A DNA stretch of 47,358 nt from Porogramme epimiltina (taxonomy: Eukaryota > Basidiomycota > Agaricomycetes > Polyporales > Polyporaceae). The position numbers were made by a program, and so were the translations under genes. The stretch covers positions 1-47,358 of the forward strand of contig FTLJ01001071.1 in assembly GCA_900155495.1 (NCBI GenBank), read 5' to 3'. Below, piece by piece: positions 1 to 9,654 of this stretch; position 1 is the stretch's first letter; each line of letters opens with the position of its first letter. The notes beneath the pieces were generated by a model. The model saw only the letters and a list, made by a program, of their open reading frames with translations. It did no database searches and was not told where the DNA came from.

Positions 1-2579
1 CCGTCCGCACAAGCAGCTCACAATACCCATTGACAGTATGCAGCGGCGTCCGGATCTAACCAACCCCATCAGCCCCATCCCAACACCCCATCCCACCCCC
101 CCCCCTACTGTTGGAGCCCACTCACCTCATGGCTCGCGACCGAGATAAACTGCTGCTTGAGCTCGATCGCCTGCTCCGCCGCCTCCTTCTCCGCCATGAT
201 CCGCCAGAGGCGGCGCTTCGTGAGGATCATCTCCGCCATGCGGTTCCGCGCCGTCAGCGCCGCGTGCGCGAGCAGCGCGTTGCACAGCACGCACACCACC
301 ACCGCGACCGTCACGATCGTCGCGGGCAGGTACACCGGATACCCCGCCGTCGGCGACGGCGCCGCTGCGCTGTAGAACGTCGCCGCCGCCATGCCTGCGC
401 ACGAGCGCGGACGGGTCAGTACCGACACATACAGCCTCGAGAATAGGACGAGACGCACCAGTATAGTGCATGGAGCAGCACCCGACGGACGCGATGGTCG
501 CGAAGAGCAGCTGCAGCCCAAAGTGGGACTCGATGTGCTTCATGACGAGGCAGCCGAGGAAGCACACGAGGAGCGCGACGACGTACGACGCCGCGACGAT
601 GCGCAGGTCCCACGCGATGCGCCCCTCGGGGAGCTCCATCCCCCACATCCCTGCGCTCACGCGCCCGCGTCAGCGTCATAATCCCCCACCGCGCGCGCGG
701 TCGACGAGAAGAGGAGAAGCGCACCGCAATAATGCATAAACACAATCGCCGCCGCCCACGCCGCCGCCCGGACCCCCAAAAGCGCCGTCGCGCTCTCCCA
801 ATGCACGCGCGCCCAATACCGCCACCCAAAGTGCGGCACCGGCCTGTCCTTCGCGCGCGCCTTGATCCGCAACCGCGCCTCGCGGCTCAAGCCATGACGG
901 AGCGGCTCGTTCCACGAGTTCACCGACGACGACTCGCTCTCGTCCGTCGTCCGCGTCGTGCTCGACCCCCGGTCGCGCTCCATCGTCGACGCCTCCGAGT
1001 CCTCGCTCGACGTCGTCGACCCCGCGCTGCTGCTCGGCGCGCGCTGCACCGGCGCGCTCCCCGGGCCGACGGACGACGGGCGCCGCCGCGCCGCGGGGTG
1101 CGGGATCGAGTGCGTCGTGCGCGGGTGCGCGGGGAGCGACTTGCCGGGGTGGTGCGGGCCCGAAAACGACGTGCGACGGGTCGGGAGCGGCCCTGGGGCG
1201 AACGACACAGGGCGGCCGCGCGCCGGCGGCGACGCTATCGCGTTCTCTACGTCGTGCGCGCGCCCGTTCGGCGCGGCGGCCGTCTCCTCGACGGCGTCGT
1301 CGCCGAGCTCGCTGCCCACCTCGCTGTCGGTGTCGTCGCCGTCGTGCGTGTCTCCCGCGACGGACGCGGATATGTGTTCCTGCGAGTCCGAGTTGTGGAG
1401 GGGCGAGTAGCCCTCGTGGGAGTGGCCGAAGGGGTAGCCGAGGTGGTGGTCGTGCAGGAAATGGGACGTCGCCTCGCAGAGGGTGTGGTTCCAGCGGCAG
1501 AGGGCCCTCACGGGCGTCGAGTTCTCGATGGTCTCGGCCGCGTAGGGGCTTGAGAGTGCGATGAAGGTGAAGATGACCGCGACGAGGGCGGAGAGGATGG
1601 TCATGCCGGGGTCGAAGCGCACGTCGACGTCGAGCTTGCACGCGAGCATGCCGACTGCGAGAACGCGCGTCAGTACGCTGGACAGGAAAGGTCTGATACG
1701 GCAAAACGGCATCGACGTCGAGAGCGTCAACTAGTGTAGCGCGAACTCTAAAGACTCCACATCCCCGCGCCGTGAGGCCTCGACGGGAGATGCACATTCC
1801 AGACACGACCAACGCCCCAATAATGAGCATAATTATCTGCGCCGTTGCTCACGGCAACCCCGCACCCAAATCACAGCACCGTAAATCCGCAGCCCATACA
1901 AGCCCCACCTCGAATACACACGGCATCCAAGATGGCACTTAAATGGTCCTGGGCGTGATGTAGCCGGCTCATTATACGAAGCGTAATGAGATAACGTTCG
2001 TGGGACGCGTCGACCGAACGTGCACTCCCGTTCTAGGCACCCATATAGACACACAAGTGCAACGCCCCGCATCGACAACTGACCCTGATCGCCCCACGAG
2101 CGCTCAGACGATCGAGACCGCTGGATGTACGCGCAGCCGCTTATATCCCGTTCAGGCCGGGTCATGCGCAAAAGCGAGTCTCGCCGCTTAATCCCTCTCG
2201 ACTGCCCCTCGAACTCGGGAACCGCACCGCCAAATAAACGCGCTCCACCGGGCGAAGCGCGGACGCGAACTCGAAGGCAAAGCAGGGACTCACCAAAGTG
2301 CATAGACCAGATGGCGCAGAAGCCGAAGGCGAAGCTCGCGAAGAAGGACCAGGTCCAGCGGAGGGCGGCGCCCCGGGTGTGCTTTGCGTGGATCATGATC
2401 TGCGTCGACGTGTACGCGCCGAGCCAGGAGATGAGGAACGACAGCGCGATGAGCTGCCGAGGGAACGAGAATCGATCGGTCAGCGCGTCGGGGCGGGGGC
2501 GCACGTCGTGCACCGACAGTAGACGCACCTCGGGCGCCCATACGGGCTCGAGCTTGCGCTCTTGCGCGGGGGCGTCCAT
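1..2579 (-). CDS. MHYT-domain sensor (probably hybrid) histidine kinase, 3' end outside window
   Basis: Exons on the minus strand: 2579-2294, 1654-725, 650-459, 394-126 and 55-<1; all four junctions keep frame and have GT..AG ends. The protein (577 residues seen) starts at the ATG at 2579. It carries three MHYT-type repeats, each next to a membrane segment: SMHFVGM (across intron 1), FMHYCGM (across intron 2) and SMHYTGM (across intron 3). A long acidic and Ser/Thr-rich loop lies between repeats 1 and 2 (about residues 130-350). After the last membrane helix comes a linker helix and then FISVASHE-IRTPLHTV, the H-box of a histidine kinase with the phospho-accepting His, joined across the last intron. 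By family knowledge MHYT domains are membrane sensors, thought to bind metal or gas, and fungal kinases of this kind are usually hybrid and feed the Ypd1 phosphorelay; the ATPase and receiver domains would lie beyond base 1. Intron 1 (1655-2293) is unusually long. Confidence 0.88.
1655..2293 (-). other. 639-nt intron 1 of the MHYT histidine kinase gene
   Basis: The intron begins GTGAGTCCC at 2293 and ends TTCTCGCAG at 1655. Splicing it joins SMHF to VGML and restores the first MHYT motif, so the boundaries are well supported. It is about ten times longer than the other introns of this gene (64-74 nt). I see no convincing extra exon or coding sequence in it on either strand. Confidence 0.7.
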
Positions 2580-4133
2580 GGCGAATGACCGCAGGCGCAG
2601 CGTCGGGTCGGGCGTCGGGAGTCGTGGGGGCAGCAGGGCAGGTAGAGTTCAAAGCTGGAGAGAGCAACGACGACGGGGGCAGCAAGAAGCTGGAAGCTGG
2701 AAGCTGGGGGCCCACCGCGGGCACAAGGACAGCGGACGGGGCGGGGAGGGCCCCTGGTCGCCCGCGCGGAGGACTTCATGTGCGAAACCCCCCGGCGGTT
2801 GCACCCTCCACATGCGCGCGGTGACCTCATGCTTATCTAACCCACGCCCGCTTCCCACTCTCCGCGGCACCCCCGCGGCCTCATTCCCGCCCATTCCCGC
2901 GAGTCGCGTCCCCGGCGCCTGCCGCGCCTCCGAGCGCCTCCGGGAGCCTCGACCGCCGCGAGAAGGAGCGGGAGGGCCACGGGTGCAGCGTCGGTGACCT
3001 GCAGCGCGACGTGCCGCCGCCGCCGCCAGCCGCCCGCGCCGCCCCAGGAGGGAGGCGCATCCCCCCATGCGGCCGCCCGTGCCTGTCGCCGCGCCCGCCC
3101 AGGGTTCGTCCGCGAATCCGACTAGGAAATCCGACCTCAGTACGAGGAACGACGTTCTCGGTGCCCCCCTGCTCGCCCGCCTGCCCTCGACGCTGGTAAT
3201 AGCCTGTGCAGTGTGCATCCGGCGGCGGCGAGCGAGCGAGCGCGTAGCTCACGGCCCTTCACTCAAAGCCAGATACCCATCCCATCTGCCAACGACGCAA
3301 GGCGATCCCCGGGTTAAAGTTCGCAGATACGATGCCGCTAAGTTGTTAACGTTCAGAGATATCGATAGAATGCCACACGCCTGGAAGCCACGGCGCCCCC
3401 CGTTACCACCAGAACCACCATCCACAGCGCACGCGCCGTCACGGTCATGGGGGTCATAGAGCCCGGAAATCGAGGGTGCCTTCTCACCTCGCGCCGCCCT
3501 TCTCGCACGTAACCCCGCGTCCTTGTGGCCCATCCACCACACACCCCGCCGCGTCCGGAAGGCGCGCGGAAGGCGCGCCCTCCTCCCGCACAATTGATAC
3601 TTAAGCGCGGCCGCTCGCTCGCGGCCCTCCAAGACCCTCCTCGCACCTCGCGCGTGCGCCCGCTAGTGCCGGCAGCCGTCAGCCGACATACGACATACGA
3701 AGAAAGAAGTAGGCAAGTGTCAAGTGTCCGTGCGCACTGCGGCCGACGAATAGATAACGACATACGGTACGCTACAGTCCGTGTCAAAAGGCGGGGCGGG
3801 GGGGGGAAGAAAAAGGAGCAAAAAAAGGCTAGTACGTGTTACTTCGGGTTCACCCATGGAATCATTAATCAATGCGAGAGACGGCCCCTCTGATTCTTCG
3901 TTATACAGATCAGGTCAAGTCAGGTCCGGCGGGAGCAGCACGCTCACGGCGCGACGTGCAGGAAACGAGTGTCTATTCGGCGTAAGGACTGTGGTGGTGG
4001 GTGGGTATCGTAATGCGTGTGCTACGTCGTCGTCCTCGGTGCTGCTTGCTGTCCGTTTCCCGTGGTCCGCTGTCTAGCCGCACGTCAGCGCGGCGCGAGC
4101 ACGGGCGCAGGCGGGACGCGCGCACCTATCTGC
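2580..4133. other. Intergenic region, promoter of the histidine kinase and 3' region of the tetraspanin gene
   Basis: About 1.55 kb between two minus-strand genes. It holds a short direct repeat of an 8-mer (ctggaag-type, about 2688-2710) just upstream of the kinase gene, GC-rich simple sequence around 3000-3120, and a purine-rich run at 3788-3830. No open frame shows codon-like conservation or recognisable motifs. I see nothing else that can be named. Confidence 0.5.
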
Positions 4134-6178
4134 CTAGCGGTTCGCGAGCTGGTCGTATTTCCCGCCCGAGGGCGCGGCGTTGCCGCCCGAGTAGGGCATC
4201 GTCGGCATCGAGTCCAGCTGGAGGTTCGAGCGCGAGCGCGACATCACCTCCGACGCGACGTCGTTCCCGTACTGCTCCGCGAGTTGGCTGTAAAGTATGT
4301 TTAGCCCCTCTGTAACTAGAGAATGAAGCGCAAAGGGACTCACTTGGCGTAGTTGTCCATGATAACGGCCATCGAGTTCATGTTGAGGCGGTAGGCCTTG
4401 GGCATCATGCCCTTGCCGAACCGGTACGTGACGTGGTTCGAGCACAGCAGCGCAACAACCATGACCGCAAGCTGCGCGGGCACGATCGAGAACACCACGA
4501 CATACCACCGCTCCAAAATAACCCGCTCAAAGTCGATGTACGGCGCCTTGCACCCGGGCTGGAGGCTCCGCGCGTAGCACGTCTGGCTGACCGTCGCCTC
4601 GATGCCGGGGTTGAAGTACCCACAGCAGTGGAGCTGGTTCTGGATGCGCAAGCGGCCGTCGAGCCCGAGGTTCCGCGACCACTGCGCGTTGACCTTGCCC
4701 TCGAGGTTGAACGTCCGCTTCTTGTACGTGATGTACCCCGGCGTGACGAGCATCGCGAAGCAGATCCAGAGCATGAACGAGTACACGGCGAGGAACGCGC
4801 GGTTGTTCAGCAGGATCCCCGACCACCCGATGAGCGACGTCAGCACGCCCAGCGCAGCGGCCACCGTCGAGATGATCAGCTCTTCCTGGTTCCCGACGCG
4901 GATGATGTCGGCGTGCGTCCAGACGTTGAAGTGCACGAGAAGGCAGGCGATTAGGCCGGCCAATGAGTAAACGGAAAACTGCGGACGCGGTGTTGTCAGC
5001 ATCATCCTGCGCTATCGGTCGCGACCCGAGACTGCGAACACGAAATGAAGGGTTTGTGGTGGACGCCTTGGCGTTGCACCGGCTCCTAGCTGCGACCCAG
5101 CAGAGAAGCCGCAAGCTTGCTCGCGCCATCAAGACCGCAATTAAGGCAGTCCCCCTCCCTTCAGGGATGCCCCATACCAAGCCATGTAGAGTATGAAATA
5201 TACCACCCCCGCTCGAGTGTGGTTCCATGACACACAGCGGCGATGCGTTGGGCGGCCACAACCGACCGGCGAGCCCGTCTAGCCCGCTCGGATCACTCGG
5301 CGTCGACGGGCGCTTCCGTGCACAAGGGGAATCCCAGAGGATCACCAAGGCGATGCGCAGCGCCCGACGCCGTCGCCGACGTGCACAACGGCGAGGAAAG
5401 GGTTGGCGATTGCGTTCGGTGTGGATGGAGTGAGAAAGGAGGGAGAGGGGCAAAAAGAGGAGGCAATAGCGAAAAGAAAAAGAAGGATCTCGGAGGCATT
5501 GCCAAAAGAATATCCCGCGCCCGGCGTTCCCGTCGACGACGACAGCGACGGGAGCTCGCTCGGCGGCGTAATAGAACGGGATAGGATAACAGGATACGAA
5601 AACCAAAGATGATGAACGTGGACACTCACGACAAGGTTCGACACGAACAAGATCCACTTGAACCTGTTCCACCGCAGCCTGCCGCCCTTGCGACCGGACT
5701 TCTCAAAGTCGACGCCGTCATAGTCGTCGTCGCCGTCGCCGGGCATGCGGGACTCGTTGGCCTTGAACGCGTCGCGGCCGCCGCCGCGCTTGGGGATGGC
5801 GATGCCGCCGATCTTGCCGCCCTTCCTGCGCTTCATGCCGCCGCCGAGGTCGGAGAACTTGGACGGGAGGTAGTTGACGGAGAGGGAGGTGGGGAGGCCC
5901 TTGGCGTCGATGAGGGGCGTGCTGTTGCCCGGGGACGAGGAGCGGAAGGAGGGCGCGCGGGAGCCATAGGGGAGGGTGGGGGGGTCGAGGCCGCTGCTGT
6001 TGTTGTTCATCCCGGCGAGCATGTAACGAGTGGAGTTGGCGGCGGACTGGACGGAGGGGGAGTGGGAGTTGACAGACGAGGACCTGGAGTGGCTGTCGAG
6101 GGGGGGCGGGGCGGGGGCGAGGCCGTTGTTGTGGTCGTGGGGGTTGGAGAGGAGGGGGGATGAGGGACGGGGCTCCAT
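4134..6178 (-). CDS. TSP2: Tetraspanin, basidiomycete Tsp2 type
   Basis: Exons 6178-5630, 4978-4344 and 4287-4134 give a 445-residue protein. A long Ser/Pro/Gly-rich and then basic N-terminal tail (about 170 residues) precedes TM1 (WILFVSNLV joined to FSVYSLAGLIACLLV across the 651-nt intron). TM2 (STVAAALGVLTSLIGWSGIL) and TM3 (AFLAVYSFMLWICFAMLV) follow, then a large outer loop with the tetraspanin signature LHCCGYFNP and two further cysteines (TCYA, PGCK), and TM4 (WYVVVFSIVPAQLAVMVVAL). The short C-terminal tail ends in QLANR. Tetraspanins organise membrane microdomains; fungal members act in hyphal morphogenesis and host entry, and the Tsp2 class with a long N-terminal tail is known from basidiomycetes. 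The start is the ATG at 6178, but an alternative 5' path exists: possible exons 6487-6386 and 6226-6210 splicing to an AG near 6100 would replace the first residues. The Tsp2 assignment rests on overall pattern only. Confidence 0.88.
4979..5629 (-). other. 651-nt intron 1 of the tetraspanin gene
   Basis: It runs from GTGAGTGTCC at 5629 to GCGTCCGCAG at 4979. Removing it makes TM1 continuous, so both ends are supported. An open minus-strand frame spans it but has no conserved feature and is readthrough. It is more than ten times the length of the second intron (56 nt). Confidence 0.7.
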
Positions 6179-7173
6179 GGGGGGCGGAAGAGAGGAGGAG
6201 GGGACTCACGAAGGACTGCGCTCCATCTAGACGGGGCGCATGTGCGAATAAAGGGTGACGAGGTGGGGCGTTACGGACGGACGGGGGGCGGTGTTGGAGG
6301 TGAAAAGACGGGGGCGAGGAGGCGAGGCGAGGCAAGGCAAGCGTCAAGGGCAACGTGGAGCGGAGAGCGCGTAATTCACACGTACCGGCTCGCGCTCGGG
6401 CTGGGGCGACGGCGACGGTGAGGGCGCCCCGGGCGGGCGCTGGCCCAGCGCGTTCGAGTCGAGGTACGTAGACCACATCCGCTGCATCGTACACGCCCCG
6501 AGGCCTATTCTACACACAGTCGACACAGAGTACACAGATCAGCCGGCGGGCGCAGGGCAAGTACACGGGCAGGAATGTTGCCGGCCCAATCTTCCACACC
6601 GTCCTCTTTATCCCGGATCCCCATGTTCTCACTATAGCCCCCACGTGGCGCCCGCCCCCCGCACGGCGCGCGCTCCCCGTCCAGAACCGTTTTCCGCCGC
6701 CGCAGCCACGCCCTCCAAGTCCGCCCCGGCCCCCGCGAGCCCCTTGAATGCCCGAACCCGCCCCCACCGCTTCCCCGCAGGACCCACCCCACCTTCGACC
6801 GCCCCCACATCGAACGCGCCTTCGTGGATGGATCCCCGCGGCGTTACGCCCATCTATCAACCCTCGACGCCCGTCATTCGGTGCTTTTCCCGGCGGCGTG
6901 ATGGGACGCGAATGAGCATATCATATACAACATTGTATGCATTCCCTCGTTTATCAGGTACTCGACCAACACCACCCGCCTCGCTTTTCAGTCTCATGTG
7001 GCTGCGCAGTCTCACTGTGCTATTCTTGCAGGATATATAAATAATGTGCGCATTCTCTAGCTCATGGCCCACTACCGATACATTCTGACCTGACCTCCAG
7101 GAGTAACGTCATCAAGGGAAGGGAAGCTCTACGCGGCGCATTTCCGTCTCGGACCCCGATAGCGTCCCGCACG
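6179..7173. other. Intergenic region with possible alternative 5' exons of the tetraspanin gene
   Basis: This region lies upstream of the tetraspanin start. On the minus strand an ATG at 6487 opens 34 codons (MQRMWSTYLDSNALGQ...) that end exactly at a GTACGTG donor at 6385. A further 17-nt open piece (MERSPS) at 6226-6210 lies between a TCTAG acceptor and a GTGAGT donor. The rest (6500-7170) is GC-rich with no recognisable gene. Confidence 0.4.
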
Positions 7174-7927
7174 ATGAGCAGCCTTCCCATCGAGATGGCC
7201 CGGGACGTCGTCAAGGAAGCCTCGTGCGCCACCGTAAGCCCGGGAGACCGTTGAGTGTCCTCGAGGCTGCGCATCTCTAGTCCCTCGCCGGTATCACTGC
7301 GCACGTCGTGGCGCAAAACCTCATCTTCAAATTCGATGATGTTCGCGAAGACTTCGACGTCTACACACGCGCCCTCGAACATGTCAACGTTCCATCTCAA
7401 AGATCCGGTGCGCCTGCTCTACTCACGTCACAACGGAATGCTCTCATTCCGAACTGTCTATATTTCGTTGGAGCTAATATATACCTCCGCACCGTTCGGG
7501 TCCGCATCGTCATGTACTCCTCCTTTGCTGTCACCGTACAACACCTCCCTCCGCACCCCGCGCCGATCCTCCACGCCCTCTTTAATGGACCGGCCACCTG
7601 TACATCGACGCAATCCAGGGCGCCGGTGGGTACGACGGCACATGGGACTTCATGCCCCTCCGTAACTTTCCTCCGCCTCAACGCGCCCTTCGCGTGCAGC
7701 CGCCCGCCTTCCTATAACCTACGTTCCAAGTGCACTTGCCGGCGTGCCTGATTGGCGGCTTCCTGCGCGTCTTCCCGAACTGCACCTCGACACTCCCCTC
7801 CTGTTCAAGCCTCTTGACCCTCCAGACGCACATCCTCTAGGGCCAGCGTGTGCCGTTCGCCTGGGGGCTTACGCGTTTAGTGGGGGCGGACGGGCAGCCC
7901 TTGCTATCGAATTGCGGAATATGATTT
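7174..7927 (+). pseudogene. Decayed copy of the downstream F-box-like gene
   Basis: The ATG at 7174 opens MSSLPIEMARDVVKEASC followed by a GTAAGC donor, which matches the start of the intact gene at 8264 (LPVEIVETIVKYAW). The next block reads ITAHVVAQNLIFKFDDV.EDFDVYTRALEHVNV, matching VVSHVVVYTPIFHFSFDNKEDIELYRAAVERI of the intact gene. Near 7775-7850 a piece reading LHLDTPLLFKPLDPPDAHPL matches LHVDTPFPLEYLDPPHTL but lies in a different frame. Frameshifts and stops (for example after 7750) break the reading frame. This is most simply a tandem duplicate of the neighbouring gene that has lost function. Confidence 0.6.
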
Positions 7928-8263
7928 GAGCAGTGACCACAGAGGTTTCCTTTGTGTCTTGATTTGGCATAGCGTCAGGAGCACATCGCATGTGCTGCCA
8001 CACTCTTGTGGCACACCTACTTATATAAGTACATCCGTGCAGCGTAGTGTAATAGCTGAAGTCCCTCCTCCCTCGTCACCCATCTTACGCCACTGGCTCG
8101 ATCTCAAGTCAAGACCTTCTCGAAGAACTACATTCAGTGTCACGTTGCTCTGCGAGTGTTGCGCGCGCCACCCTGTAAGCCCCTTTTGAATCCCCTAAGA
8201 CGATCTGCTAACTCTGTTTTTTTACCTCTGCGCAGAGCCGACGTATCATCAACGTTCCGGAGC
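7928..8263. other. Spacer between F-box pseudogene and F-box-like gene
   Basis: A 336-nt AT-richer spacer holding the promoter and leader of the gene at 8264. A GTAAGC at 8174 and a CTGCGCAG ending at 8234 could mark a 5' untranslated intron. Nothing else is visible. Confidence 0.35.
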
Positions 8264-9283
8264 ATGAAGTGCCTTCCCGTTGAAATTGTCGAGACTATTG
8301 TCAAGTATGCCTGGTCCGACATTGAAGCGACTGCTGAGGAGCGCCGAGGCTTGTACCACGCTCTTGTGGCCGCCCACCCGTACCTCCACGATGTGGTATC
8401 ACACGTCGTCGTATATACCCCCATTTTCCACTTCAGCTTTGATAACAAGGAAGACATCGAGCTCTACAGGGCAGCTGTAGAGCGAATTTCCCTCTGGTCT
8501 CGAGGTCCGGATTCTAGCCTCGGCATCGGCGCACCCCTAGCACCTCACATAGAGCTCGACTATAGCGAAATATGCGCAACGCGAATGGACCTTCCGCTGT
8601 GGATATTCAGATTCAAGAAATCCCTCGATGGCCTCAAAGCATGCATGGGCTCATTCTCGGCCGTCACGTTCAGCTCATCTATTCTTCTTAACCCCTTGGT
8701 ATTCTTTTCCACCTTCGCTCTCCTCCGGTACTTCCCCTCCGTCACCCACGTGCACCTCAACTTTCCTAGCCTTTCGAAAGCCCGTATGAACTCGCGCGGG
8801 ATGCCCTTAAACCGCTCTCCTATCCCTTCTGTCCGCTTCCTCCATATCACCACATACCCCATGTGCAATGCGTGCCCACCTCCCCTATCCTCCACACTCC
8901 CTCCTCACAATGCTCCGTCGTGCCCGCTTCGAAGGCTCCTACACGTCTTCCCCAATCTTACACATCTTCACGTTGACACCCCCTTCCCTCTCGAGTATCT
9001 CGACCCCCCGCACACCCTGAAGACGCTCACGTTGGAGGCCGAGCCCGTGCCGCTCGCGTCAGGGCGGAAGGAGACCTACACATTGGAGGGATATAACATT
9101 CCAGGAGCACTCGCGCTCGGCCTCATGCGCTGGCCGAGTGTTGATGGAGCACATGTGAGGCGGACAATCCTGGTGTCGTGCAAGGCCTCCGAGACGTACA
9201 GCTATGAGGAGTCGCGCAATGCTTGCAACCAGCACGGGATAGAGTTCACAGAATCTCCCCATACTCCGTACCACCCCGTTTAA
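8264..9283 (+). CDS. F-box-like protein, single exon
   Basis: The ATG at 8264 opens 339 residues without an intron. The N-terminus KCLPVEIVETIVKYAW resembles the short degenerate F-box-like start of many agaricomycete F-box proteins, which occur in large families and are thought to select targets for SCF ubiquitin ligases. The rest contains a leucine-rich stretch (FALLRYFPSVTHVHLNFPSL, and FPNLTHLHVDT further on) with the spacing expected of leucine-rich repeats. The frame is open further upstream (to 8156) without an ATG, so 8264 is the first Met. A decayed tandem copy lies immediately upstream. The F-box reading is inference from the short N-terminal motif; the gene itself is well supported by its long clean frame. 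Confidence 0.65.
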   Translation: MKCLPVEIVETIVKYAWSDIEATAEERRGLYHALVAAHPYLHDVVSHVVVYTPIFHFSFDNKEDIELYRAAVERISLWSRGPDSSLGIGAPLAPHIELDYSEICATRMDLPLWIFRFKKSLDGLKACMGSFSAVTFSSSILLNPLVFFSTFALLRYFPSVTHVHLNFPSLSKARMNSRGMPLNRSPIPSVRFLHITTYPMCNACPPPLSSTLPPHNAPSCPLRRLLHVFPNLTHLHVDTPFPLEYLDPPHTLKTLTLEAEPVPLASGRKETYTLEGYNIPGALALGLMRWPSVDGAHVRRTILVSCKASETYSYEESRNACNQHGIEFTESPHTPYHPV

Positions 9284-9654
9284 TCCATAGTTCACCCACA
9301 GTCTATCTCTGTTCCTGTGATTGTAACCTCCATTACTGTGATTGCTTAAATTCTAGAGTCTCAAAGTACATGTTAGTAGGCTCCGTACCCGTTCAACGTC
9401 TTACCTTTATTATGTATTTTGCTACACGTGTGATATCCTGCTTTCCCCAGTAGCTTCTCATTGCGGTACGATAATAAGAGGGGAAATTAGCCTCCAATAC
9501 AGGACTTCATAAACTGTATGACGTCATGGAGTGATGTCACGGGGGATAACGCGTGACCTAACGCGACAGACCACTTTGGCCGTCACGCCGACGCGACGGG
9601 TCGTGATGCCACCGGTCCCGAGCGGCGCGTTGTCCTTTGTCTCGTCTGCCCACC
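9284..9654. other. Promoter region of MAU2
   Basis: 371 nt between the F-box-like stop and the MAU2 ATG. A short palindromic patch (tgacgtca near 9520) resembles a CRE/ATF site but is single and unproven. No gene is visible. Confidence 0.3.

Noticed and set aside
4527..5672. A 381-codon minus-strand frame across the tetraspanin intron
   Set aside because: It is readthrough of the long intron plus an out-of-frame part of exon 2; splicing restores TM1 and the CCG motif instead.
5609..6163. A 184-codon Val/Gly-rich plus-strand frame
   Set aside because: Antisense shadow of the tetraspanin N-terminal exon; low-complexity composition from GC-rich codons.
9518..9528. CRE-like tgacgtca before MAU2
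   Set aside because: A single 8-bp match in a GC-rich genome is expected by chance; not listed as a site.
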